Source: Gymnogyps californianus (taxonomy: Eukaryota; Chordata; Aves; Accipitriformes; Cathartidae). Taken from it: a stretch of 64,000 nt of DNA. A model generated the notes under the pieces. The model saw nothing but the letters and a program-made list of their open reading frames with translations. It was not told the DNA's origin and ran no database searches. Numbering within the stretch: the stretch's first letter is position 1; the number at the start of each line of letters is the position of its first letter. Where the stretch lies: contig NC_059480.1 of assembly GCF_018139145.2 (NCBI RefSeq), positions 14,942,428 through 15,006,427 on the forward strand, read 5' to 3'. Position numbers and translations under genes: made by a program. Of this stretch, positions 29,601 through 38,594 are shown in pieces.

Positions 29601-32502
29601 AGCAGCTGGTGAATTGAATGCCCTCAGACTGATCATGTATGATTCTTTGTGGCAGGGTTGGTCAAAGGATGATGGAATATGGACAAAACTGTTAATAAAC
29701 CTCTCTGTCTTCTGCCACTGCCCACGTTTTAAGAAATTCCTACACTGAGATGATAAATGTAGATTTACATAGCTCATATGATAGAGCAACACAGCAACAT
29801 AGCTGTGTTAAAGTAATGTCAAAGTTTTACTGAAGTAACTTTTTTGAGATGACATCTCTTTATCACTCTCTCATCTGTATTGTGAGGGCACAGAAGAATC
29901 TCCTTATTCAAAAATGTTAATTAAATAGATGTTAGGGCTACCGAACGTTTCTCAAATATCTGGTTTTAACACTCGCTACTTGAGTTTTTTGCTAGTCTGT
30001 GCTTTTGGTCATGCCGTGCTTTTGGTCATGCCGTGCTTTTGGTCATGCCGTGCTTTTGGTCATGCCGTGCTTTTGGTCATGCCGTGCTTTTGGTCATGCC
30101 GTGCTTTTGGTCATGCCGTGCTTTTGGTCATGCCGTGCTTTTGGTCATATTAAGCAACTGGGTATTTAAAACAATATTTCAATTTGGTTGTTTCCTTCAT
30201 GGAAGTGGATCCAAATGCTATTAATATTCTTGTTCCTGAGATTGCCCTGTTAGGACTGTAAGCATGTGGAAAGATTATTCATCTGGATAGCTTTCGAAGA
30301 GCACTTTGACTTCAAATCGTTGTATTTTAAAGTGCTTTCTTATAGAGCAGAAAAGGACGATTTTCTTTACTCAGTGTCTTGGGTGATGCAGGAGCTGATT
30401 TTTGTGATGGCTTATTTTGGCTTCTCTCTGTTAAACTGACTAACAGCTCTGACGCTTGCTTTTAACTGCAAAGGAAATGGCTGTCTTTTTCTGCATGTTG
30501 TATTGTAGCTACATTTTGATAGTTTCTTCCATTCGACTTCAGTTCTTAAGTTACGGAGACCATCTGGTGATGTGGCTACCACTCACCTATTATGTCTGAG
30601 ACTGTAAATCTACCTAAGTGAGAGCTGGCATGCAGTGTCTTTTTATTCCAGTGGAATAACATGACTTCTATAGTACTGATGATCATTCCAGGTAAAGATG
30701 TGACATAAGAGGCATTTCTTACTGGTCTGTTGTGATTTTTAGGGCTCCGCTGGTTCCTGGGTTGTTTTTCAGGCAATTTGAGACCACCTTCTCACTTGGA
30801 ATTTTTTTTGTCCTTGAAGATCCCTTAAAGGTTCTGTGCTTCTCTCATCCGATGTTCCTTTCTACCCTCTAATCCTGTCTGTTTTGTATTTGAGTAAACT
30901 AACAGTACTCGTTTAATCTCTACACTCTCCTTTTGAAGAAGGGGCTAAAGACTTAGGACAGGTTTTTAAGAAGGCTTCTGTCAGATACCATCAGGTCTGC
31001 TAATATGAGTTGCGCTTCTTGGTTACAGACTGAGATTTCTTGCTGATCGAAATGAAGATGGCCAGTCCAGTCAGTAATGGTGAGAACTGTTTGTATATTT
31101 TTGCCCCTGTCTTCATCATGGGCTACCAAGTGTTTTAAATGGATGGGTGATTCCTTTCTTGCCTCAAGTAGCTGTACCTTATCCTATGCATATGGATTCT
31201 AGCAGCCAAGCTTTCTGGTGGAAAAGAAAGTTGAAGTTGTAGTAGACTGCATTAGGATTGCTTGCTTCAGCAATTCAGCTTCTCTGGAATTTCTCTGGCT
31301 ACTCCCTATTTACGAGTCTATGAACAACGTAAATTGACTTTGCCAGCAAAAGTGACCTTCATTCCTCTCCATAAACACTTTTCCTTTAGAAATTCTCTTT
31401 GAAATCACTGAAGGAAAGATTCCTGGTGTAGGTAGATTTAAGCATGATGATTTCAGTGCAGACCTGTCTTTACTTCTGCTACACAAAAGTATCAGCTACA
31501 AGGGTGTGATCTATAGCACTTCAATTGACAAGCAGTAAAACTATTGTTCTCTCTTTATGGTTCATTTAGCATTCATTGCTATGATAACCCTGCTCATACT
31601 GCTCATCAGCTTAGCTGTCAGCTGACTGGGTGTGCCCTTTTGGCCTTTGGTAGATACAGAATACATTGTGTTTTCTTAACCACAGTGAGCATCACCCTAA
31701 AGATGACTTAAGTGAGAAGGATGGAAGCATACACAAATTGGTTCTGCTTGTTAGCTATGCTATTCGCTTGTTAAACTGCACTTGTTACCAAGTCTAACTC
31801 ATGCCCAAGCCTAACTGGCCTTTTTAAAGATTATCATCAGCTGGACGTGGTTTTCTTTGATCTTTGCTTTATGCCACTGAATTCTCAGGTGCGCATATAT
31901 ATATATATATATATAGCGGGCTTTTTCATATGAAAAGCACTAATGAGAAGGAGCTTTCTCTGATTTATTGCTGTTCTTTGGCTCAAAACCATGATTTTAA
32001 CGACTTCTTGAAAAACACAACAGACTGTGCCTCTTCATTTATAAGCTTGTTTTGTTTTAAAGTGTCTCATGTGGAATTGAAATTTGACCTGAAAAGTACT
32101 ATGCTTGCTTGTGTTTCAGGAACATCATAGGTTAGTTCTGCAAATTGATCTCTCTTAACTCCTGGGTTAAATCCTCCCAATTCCAGGGGTGGTGAGCATT
32201 CAGTGCTTGGTATGCTGTACAATGGCATTAGCCATTTCTTCAGAACGTGAGGGTGAAATAACTATTTTAGAAGCTTCTGCACTCTCAAACTAAAGCTTGT
32301 ATGTTGCTAAGATGGGTTGGCAAACATTACCTTTGGAGAAGCACAGATGATTTCAGGAGGATATTTGTGTGTGTTTTTGAAAATATTCAATGAGTGTGAA
32401 GAATTATCTATTTTTTGTAACCTTTCTTATGCAGCACATGCTACTCGTGACCAGCTGGAAAGTAGAGCACACAGCATAGAAGAAATCTGTCCAGAACTGT
32501 AA
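20464..32502 (+). CDS. PPP1R2: Protein phosphatase 1 regulatory inhibitor subunit 2 (inhibitor-2)
   Basis: Join 20464-20621, 25348-25455, 25928-26008, 26302-26405, 27667-27846 and, probably, 32435-32502 (232 aa; human has 205). Inhibitor-2 is an intrinsically disordered cytosolic and nuclear protein that blocks the PP1 catalytic subunit and forms the ATP-Mg-dependent phosphatase reactivated by GSK3. The three PP1 contacts are visible: KGILK at 21-25, KSQKW at 55-59, and the active-site helix with HYNEG at 163-167. The GSK3 site is T85 in PSTPYH, and acidic Ser/Glu tracts (residues about 94-104 and 134-146) fit CK2 sites. The N-terminus before PIKGILK is longer than in human. Start chosen because it is the first ATG giving the family N-terminus. 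Intron 4 begins with GC. The last exon is the weak part of the model. Confidence 0.93.
20622..25347 (+). other. PPP1R2: PPP1R2 intron 1
   Basis: 4.7-kb GT-AG intron. The CpG island ends near its 5' side and the rest is AT-rich. A short alternating purine-pyrimidine tract of GC dinucleotides lies at 22,848-22,865. I see no exon, mobile element or RNA gene in it. Confidence 0.7.
22848..22865. repeat. (GC)n dinucleotide microsatellite
   Basis: A short alternating GTGCGCGCGCGCGCGTGC run inside an AT-rich intron. Sequences of this kind can adopt Z-DNA, but its length is modest. Confidence 0.8.
25348..25455 (+). CDS. PPP1R2: PPP1R2 exon 2: KSQKW docking motif and GSK3 site
   Basis: Reads [20 protein letters not shown] and on through [15 protein letters not shown]; nearly identical to mammalian inhibitor-2. 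T85 is the regulatory threonine phosphorylated by GSK3. Flanked by 'ttgtttcag' and AG|GTAGGC. Confidence 0.96.
25928..26008 (+). CDS. PPP1R2: PPP1R2 exon 3: acidic linker
   Basis: Reads [20 protein letters not shown] then ADVLSK, following the human MMGDDEDACSD segment. Donor AAA AA|GTAAGT. Part of the CK2-type acidic region. Confidence 0.94.
26302..26405 (+). CDS. PPP1R2: PPP1R2 exon 4, ending at a GC splice donor
   Basis: Reads [20 protein letters not shown], a Glu tract, then ELTPEER. To join the conserved EKKKQFEM of exon 5 in frame the exon must end at CGAG (26,405), and the next bases are GCAGGC rather than GT. No GT within the next several bases keeps the frame. This makes intron 4 a GC-AG intron. 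Confidence 0.9.
26406..27666 (+). other. PPP1R2: PPP1R2 intron 4 (GC-AG type)
   Basis: A 1,261-base intron that starts GCAGGC and ends CCACAG. The donor keeps the usual exon-side AG and a G at position +5, as expected for a GC donor still recognised by U1 snRNA. No gene is nested in it. Confidence 0.8.
27667..27846 (+). CDS. PPP1R2: PPP1R2 exon 5: PP1 active-site helix and acidic tail
   Basis: Begins [20 protein letters not shown] and contains the helix that lies over the PP1 active site, including the histidine of HYNEG, then a Glu/Asp tract and [10 protein letters not shown]. Donor CATG|GTGAGC, phase 1. If the donor is skipped, the frame runs on to a TAG at 27,936-27,938, giving a possible read-through C-terminus. 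Confidence 0.96.
29999..30148. repeat. Perfect 17-bp tandem array, about 8.8 copies
   Basis: The unit gcttttggtcatgccgt starts at 30,001 and recurs every 17 bases at 30,018, 30,035, 30,052, 30,069, 30,086, 30,103, 30,120 and 30,137, without a single mismatch. The last copy stops after 'gcttttggtcat' at 30,148. Perfect copies point to recent expansion or gene conversion. Since 17 is not a multiple of three, all three frames stay open through it and the resulting ORFs are artefacts. Confidence 0.95.
31894..31915. repeat. (AT)n microsatellite
   Basis: About ten AT units in PPP1R2 intron 5, likely length-polymorphic. Confidence 0.85.
32435..32502 (+). CDS. PPP1R2: Probable PPP1R2 last coding exon
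   Basis: A good pyrimidine-rich acceptor (ctttcttatgcag) precedes an in-phase frame reading [20 protein letters not shown] and ending EL-stop. Human inhibitor-2 ends GSTPSDQQQNKLRSS. The Asp-Gln pair falls at the same distance from the splice, but the rest does not align. I found no better GSTPSDQ-like exon between 27.8 and 36 kb. Treat as a candidate only; transcript data would decide. Confidence 0.45.
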
Positions 32503-35500
32503 CTGCTTGTCAAAGACACAAATACAAACATCGCTTCATGATTTTTGCAGTTAAGGCTCTTAAATATTGAGAAGCATATCAGTTACAATGTTGTATTGCC
32601 AAGAATGTTAATTTTAGACTTGTCCATTAGGCAGAAAAAACTGTCTAATTGATTTATTCTTGTGCCTAGTATTTCATGGAGAATACTGCTTCATAATCTG
32701 TTCAACCATAATGGCGTTCCCTGTATGTATAACGCTGATTATCTTGCGTAATGTACTGTTATTCTTCATGCTTTGAAACAGACAGTATCTTTTGGTTTTT
32801 CACTATTTATTTGACAGTGTTCTAGGTGTGGTATCTCTTATGGAAAGGTTTGGGATTCAAGAGCCAAACGGTACAGCATATATCAGATTGACATGCAAGC
32901 AATTTATCAGATGTGTTAAGCAGTTTAAAAAGGGATTATTTAAGTCTTACAACTTTTTTGTAAAGCGTTGACCTGTTAATCTAGATTTCAGTACGTTATT
33001 ACCTGTACTTCCCAGTCTTTAGAAGAAGAGCTGTATTATTTTTTAAGAGTGGTGTTTGGAATCAGTTGTTAGTTTCTGACTAAGGCAGTACTAACTTCTG
33101 GTGGAGGGAATGTTTTTACACTGGAAATGTGCTAACTTGAACTTTGCATTTAACTGTCATTCTCTCTTCCATCGGGACTGGATGTTTTGTGGAGCTCTCT
33201 TTGGCTTGTCACGAGAACATGGAAGTTCCCTCCAACTTTTCTCTTAAAACCACATCCACTGTCACTCTTCTGGCTCTTGTTTCAAACTTTTGGTCCTTTC
33301 CAGTTGCATGAAGAGTGCTTGTGCTACTAGCACCTGAGGAAAAACACCCAACCATGAGCAAATGCACATCAGGACTGTGAAGATGAGCTGAGTTTAGGCT
33401 CTGGCTGTTCTTTATATAAAGATGATGATGTCCTACTCATTTGGGGTTGGCAACCTGCATACTGAAAACCACTGGTCTAAATCTTCCTGTATGCACTGCA
33501 ACTTACAGCAGCTGCTTTTGTAAAATGAAGGCTGTTTGGGAGAATAGAAGGGAAACTGCATAATTCAAATGCTTGTTTACAGTGTGGTTGTATAGCCCCT
33601 GTAAAGAGGGATTCTGAACCTCCAAATTGCTGTAAACAACTTCCCACTTGGTGGAATTTGACTGGTGAATGTTCCAGTATTCAGAGTAGTTCCTGGGTTT
33701 TATTACACAAATGGAGTATAGACTTAAGCTTTAGCTTGGTTATGGAATACAGTGTATATCTTAATTTTGATCTGAATTTGATATGTTGCAAAAATCCATA
33801 TAATTATGGATCTATTTTAAAATGTCTTTTTGTCCACTGTATATGTGAAGTTTGAATAAAGGAATGAAAGTTATTTTACAGTTATATGCATTCTCAAGTG
33901 TGAGCTTTCATGAAATCCCAGAGAGACTGAGAGTGAATAAGGCAATAAGATGCTGTCCTTTGAAAGATTTATACAGGAATAATTAATTAGAATGGATGCA
34001 TTGCCAAAGATACCTGTGAGTTGTGCTAACTGGGTGTTGTAGTGTGCTTTTCCCAACTATCTCCTTTCCTTAGTAGGTAACAGGGTTGCCAGTTGTGGGA
34101 TATTTAGTCTTACGGGCCTGAATCAGGATTAATAGCATCTTTTCACAAGAAAGAGTTGAACTCTTGATTCAGTCCAGTGTGGTGATGCTAATTTTTCAAT
34201 ACGGAGAATGCTATTTCTTCTTGTATCAAACAAGGTCACTTCTGTAGAATAAACATGGGCAAACAGTAAGCATTTAGATACTTCTGACTCCTAAAGTCAC
34301 TTGCTGTAGCTTTAAATTTGGCTCCCAAGAATAGGATGTCAAAACTGAAAGTTTGCACCCTTTACATACCAGCTTGCAGTGTTCAGACTGTTGGAATGTC
34401 TGCACCAACCTCTATTTCAAAGTGACTGGCTGACGGCCTGGTCTGCCCCAGCTAGGGCAGGTAAGTCCTACTGAGAGAGTGGCAGCACTCAGCAAAGCTC
34501 CGTTACCTTCAGACTGGAGCGTGAATGGGTCAAGATTTCACCAGTGTGTATGGGTAATGCAGATGTCTTCTGCGATGCTGTAAAACAGATTACTCGTACT
34601 TTGTGATAAGTACAAATGGGTACTTCGTACCCACAATTAAGAGAGAGTCCATCAGAAGCATCTCTTACATGAGCTAATGTCCTGTCCTCCTTCCCCCCAC
34701 ACTTTCTGTGTCCAAGACCTCATTTTCATTTTGGTGCTCAGTGGGGTTACTTTGTACCCTACAATGCTTGCAAAGCATTTTGTTTAACAAACAAAAAAAC
34801 CCTTTGCTAACTTCCAGTAAAGACTTTTCCTGTAGTGGCTTCCAAAATCCTGGATGAAATGGGTATGTAGCTTTGAGGGAGGTACAGTATATGTAAATGC
34901 ATGAAGATGGTTTTAAATGAACCTCAGAATGTATAGTAGGTCCCTTCATCAGTCCGATGATTTTGAGCTGTCTGGGTGATCTCCCTTTTTCCATGCCACC
35001 AAGCCCCCAAGTTTTAGTTAGATGCCATTTTGGAACTTGTACGGGTTTTAGTTATGGGTTTTATTAAAGGCTTTGTTCCTCCTCTTCATTCTCTTCAGTG
35101 CTAGCAAAAATTCTGTTTGTGCTTCTTCATCTCGCTCACCTGGAGTGCAACCCAATGTACCTGACACTGCTTTTAACTGAAAGGCTGGTTTACTTCATTT
35201 TATCCAGGCTTACACCTTCATGCATTTTAAAAGCTAAAATAGGCAAGTTTACTTTGCAGTAACTACAGATACTCTATATAGCTTTTTTTACAAAGGGATG
35301 TCTGATTTCCTTCTATTCTGGAAATATCAATTATAGTTCCCTGCTGAATGGGGACAAGAGAAGAAATCCTTTTTCTCTTTTTACATTTGATAGGGACTTA
35401 GCTTGCATGCCCATCTTAATCTTGGGGTGCATATGGTAAAGGCTCATTTGTACAGTAGAGAGTGGTGTAAAGAGGAAACAAAAGACATGTAGCCCTTACT

Positions 35501-35890
35501 AATGTGGACATTGAGCTCCACAGCATCATAATTGTGAAGCTTGTTGCACAGGTTTAAGTCCTCAAGCTGCATCCTGTTTAGAGAAAATACTTTCAGTATG
35601 CTTCCAATAGGAAGATCATTTGCAAATAAGAGCCTTAACTCTGTCTTTAAAGTTTTTTCCTGTCCTTAAAGTTTCTTTCACAGAGTTGTACACAGTTCAT
35701 GGAAACTGCAAATATTTTTTCCACAGCTTGCTCTCTTGTGTTAAACTTGTGTATCTTACCACAACTCTTTGTTTCTGTAACATGCTTTTTGTGGTGTTTA
35801 TTATGATACCACCTCACAAATGTAATTATTCTGTTTGAAACCAGTGTTAAGTGTCACAATGTAAATAAACCCATTGTTTTCATTACTGCC
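32503..35890 (+). other. PPP1R2: Probable PPP1R2 3' UTR with three AATAAA signals
   Basis: AT-rich sequence without exons follows the candidate stop. AATAAA hexamers are at 33,855-33,860, 34,248-34,253 and 35,864-35,869. The last, followed by a T-rich stretch, is the best candidate for the main distal end; the first would give a shorter form. Inhibitor-2 mRNAs in mammals have long 3' UTRs, which agrees. The boundary is inferred. Confidence 0.5.
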
Positions 35891-37389
35891 TTATGGCAGT
35901 AATACTAGATGTATTGGTTTGACTTCTTGGAGCTTTTTAAAAGAAACTGGCAGCTACTGTGAAGTTTGCAGGTGTGTTCATAGATGAATACTTAAACCAA
36001 TATTGCAATTTCCTCATCACTGCAAATGAGAAAGTACTCTTTAGTGTAACTTTGATATACATCAGTTTGTACACACTTTCAGATGTTGTGGCTGCTTGGC
36101 TACCTAGATGTGAGGGTAGATCTGGGAACCTGAATCATGAATTTAAGACAGCAGCACCACAGAAAAGGTTGCATTTTTCAAGGTAATTTTCGTTTTGTGT
36201 TGGATTAAAGCAAGACTGGTCTGTCTCTTCATGGTCAGCATTGAGTAATCACTCACTAGCATTGAGTAATGGAAAATGACTAACACCGACTACTCCTTAG
36301 GAGGTAAAACTGTACTCCAAAAAAAAGAGCTGGGCTCTCTTTTCAATTGCACACTTTAGTCGAAAAGTGGATTTCACAACATAAATGCAGCTTAAGTGAC
36401 ACACAAATTTCTTAATTTGCTGCTTTTTCTATGTGGGTGTGATGGATGCACTCGATTCCTTAACCAAACTAGCGTTAGTTTGGTTAGTTTTGGTGAGGGA
36501 CAGCTCACAAAAATATACAGTTGTTGCATCTGTATAACTCGTAGTTTGGATCTGACTTAACCAAAAAGCTTCCCTTTGCTTCTGTGAGAGGACACCTTAA
36601 CCTAGGGAGGGACAGTAAGGCATTCAACTTCTTGGAAAGGAAAGAAGTCTTGTGTTCCCCTCCATCCTTCCATGTTGACTGTTTCTTCTTGTGAGACCAA
36701 AAGGAAGTCAGGGGAGAGAGAACGGGTAGGATAAGAGAAAGGGATAAAAAAAATAGAGGTGAAGTTTGGTGCAGGTGATGGGGCACTGGAGGGATGGAGG
36801 GTGTGAAGACTGCAGGGGGTGAGCAGGCTCGCTGGAAGCAGGTATGGTGGCTCCTCAACTCGTGGAAGAGCTGAGAGTGAACGTCATCAATTCATGTCAG
36901 CTTCCCAGCACAGCGTCCCTGTAACTGCAGGACAGAGCATGTGACTTGGTGTGACGTTGCTTCATCTTTGCCAAGTTTAACTTGAAGAGAATAGTAACTT
37001 GTACTCATCCGTCACTGGCTTTGAGGCTGAGTAGAGATGGCTGATGCTCCTTTGCCTTTATCATTTTTACATCTGGGAACACTAAGCAGTGCCAAACTTG
37101 TTAAAGCTCTTTTTCTGCTTTCTCTTAAGGGATCAGAAATCTAGAAGGTTCTGCAGTCCTTCACTACAAAGTGAGAGAGGACCAACGTGGTCCTTTCTGC
37201 TCTATGATACCAGCCCTTTTGCTGCCTGAAAAGCCTTCAAAAAGTATTCTCAGGCAAATGTTCCGTACAAAACCCAAACACGCACACTTGATATTCTTTG
37301 TACAGAAAAAACCCTGCAGTTCGCGTTTCTCCTTCAAAGACAACTTTGAATCTCCCCAAGTAACACAAATCCGCAGTTACTGCCAAGAT
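35891..37389. other. Intergenic gap between PPP1R2 and ACAP2
   Basis: About 1.5 kb with short unrelated open frames on both strands. I see no exon, repeat or RNA gene. A G-rich patch lies at 36,690-36,840. The gap is short enough that PPP1R2 transcription probably ends just before the ACAP2 island. Confidence 0.5.
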
Positions 37390-38541
37390 CTACAACCGAA
37401 ACGCGCTGGAGAGCATCCGGAGCCGCAGCTCCTCCACGGTGGCTGAGAGGTTGCTGCTGCACCCTCAGCAGGCGCCATCGGCTCCCCTCGGCAGCAGGAG
37501 CGTCTGTGTCCTCCCACCGCAGCGACCGCCTCGCTTTCTGCGACGCGCCACGGCCCCGGGCCCAGCGCTCGGCGGGGCCGGCTGCCCTCTTCGGCTGCCT
37601 CGGCTCCTCCAGGCGGGCGGCTGAGGGGCCGCGCCTCACCTGCTCAGGTGGGCGCCGGGCCGCGCCTTCCCGCGCGTGTCTTATCCCCGAGAGAAAAGCT
37701 CCCCTGCTTAATTAATGGCTTTAATTTTAAAAAAAAAAAATCAAACAGCTAACACCGACTAGCTGGGCAGCGCCGGCCGAGCTGCTCAGGGGCTCGCCCA
37801 ACGCCAGGCGGCCCCATCCGGCACCACCCAGCCCGACCGCCACCGCCCAGCCCAGCCCCGCCCCGCGGCAACGTCATCCGCCGCGAGCGACGGGCGGACC
37901 AGCCTATTCGCAGCGCTGGAGCGGCCCCCCTCAGTGTTTATGAGCGCTGGGATTGGTCTTCCGGGTAGCCGTGGCAATGGAGTTTGCCAATTGGTGGGAG
38001 GTCAAAGGTAGTTTTCCCGTTGGCTTGCCAGGCTGTCACTCTTTAGGACGCCCGATGAGGAAGTAATCCCTGCGGCACCCGGCGGTTGGCTGCCGCCTCT
38101 GAGTGGCCCACTTATAGGGCGGTCTTCCTGTTTGCCCTCCCCTCTCGCCTTGTGATTGGCCAGAGTGGTCCCCTTCTTCTGCGACTGGATGGGCTGGCGA
38201 CCCTTCCCCCGCCCTACGCTGCTTTGGGGGAAGCCCCGCCTAGGTCGCCGTCTAGTTGGCTGTTTCTGCTGTTGGCGGCCGCTCATTGGCTGAGTCGGGC
38301 CGTCAGTCGCGGTTGGGCGCGGGAGGCGGGCAGAGGGGTTGCTCGGCGCGGCGTTCCCGCAGCAGCCGCCCCGCCGCCGGGCCCTGCCGCCCCTCCGCGC
38401 CGCCATGAGCGCCGCCCCTGCCTAGCCCCGCCCGGCGGCCGGCCTCCGGCCTCGGCTCCCCTCGCCTTGGGCTCGCCCCGCCACCACCACCAGCAGCAGC
38501 GGAGGCAGCGGAGGCAGCGGCGCGCCCCGCGGCAGGGGAGG
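37390..38541 (+). promoter_or_regulatory. ACAP2: CpG-island promoter and 5' UTR of ACAP2
   Basis: A TATA-less CpG island. ATTGG (reverse CCAAT, NF-Y type) occurs at 37,952, 37,990, 38,155 and 38,285, and related TTGGC boxes near 38,020, 38,086, 38,256 and 38,272, giving a cluster over about 340 bases. The 5' UTR just before the start codon carries short CCA/CAG and GGAGGCAGC repeats (38,481-38,520). An upstream ATG at 38,405 has a strong context. The exact start of transcription cannot be read from sequence but probably lies between 38,290 and 38,400. Confidence 0.75.
38405..38425 (+). CDS. Six-codon upstream ORF in ACAP2 5' leader
   Basis: ATG AGC GCC GCC CCT GCC TAG. The start has the strong context GCCGCCATGA, better than that of the main ATG 117 bases after its stop. 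If the transcript starts upstream of 38,405, this uORF would reduce initiation at the main start and leave room for re-initiation. Function is inferred. Confidence 0.45.
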   Translation: MSAAPA

Positions 38542-38594
38542 ATGAAGGTGACCGTGGACTTCGAGGAGTGCCTGAAGGACTCGCCGCGCTTCAG
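38542..38594 (+). CDS. ACAP2: ACAP2 coding exon 1
   Basis: MKVTVDFEECLKDSPRF plus two bases (AG), ending at donor CAG|GTGCCG. The split codon AG|G with exon 2 restores the Arg of the family sequence. It lies at the 3' edge of the CpG island. Confidence 0.96.

Larger units (their letters stand above)
27847..32434 (+). other. PPP1R2: PPP1R2 intron 5
   Basis: A 4.6-kb intron on the proposed model. It carries the 17-bp tandem array at 30.0 kb and an (AT)n run at 31.9 kb. The open frames in it are short or repeat-driven. If the last exon lies elsewhere, the intron limits change. Confidence 0.5.

Noticed and set aside
29929..30224. Repeated [17 protein letters not shown] protein
   Set aside because: It is a translation of the 17-bp tandem array in an intron; the same peptide phrase appears in shifted frames.
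31030..31080. Alternative last exon of PPP1R2 after 'ggttacag'
   Set aside because: In the required phase it meets a stop codon after one residue, so it gives no meaningful C-terminus.
35099..35180. Serine-rich frame (ASKNSVCASSSRSPGVQPNV...) after an acceptor-like 'ctcttcag' as PPP1R2 last exon
   Set aside because: Its frame does not fit the phase left by exon 5, and it lies within the probable 3' UTR.
36505..36858. 117-codon minus-strand frame between PPP1R2 and ACAP2
   Set aside because: Composition-driven Ser/Pro/Leu run over a G-rich patch; no similarity.
37364..37624. 87-codon frame at the 5' edge of the ACAP2 CpG island (KIYNRNALESIRSRSSSTVA...)
   Set aside because: The first part looks protein-like, but it lacks an ATG and has no family match I know; open frames are common in CpG islands. 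Could be checked by RNA reads.
38086..38541. Long frame upstream of and in frame with the ACAP2 start
   Set aside because: It has no ATG of its own, covers the promoter and 5' leader, and encodes low-complexity His/Gln/Arg runs. The family protein starts at MKVTVDFEEC.
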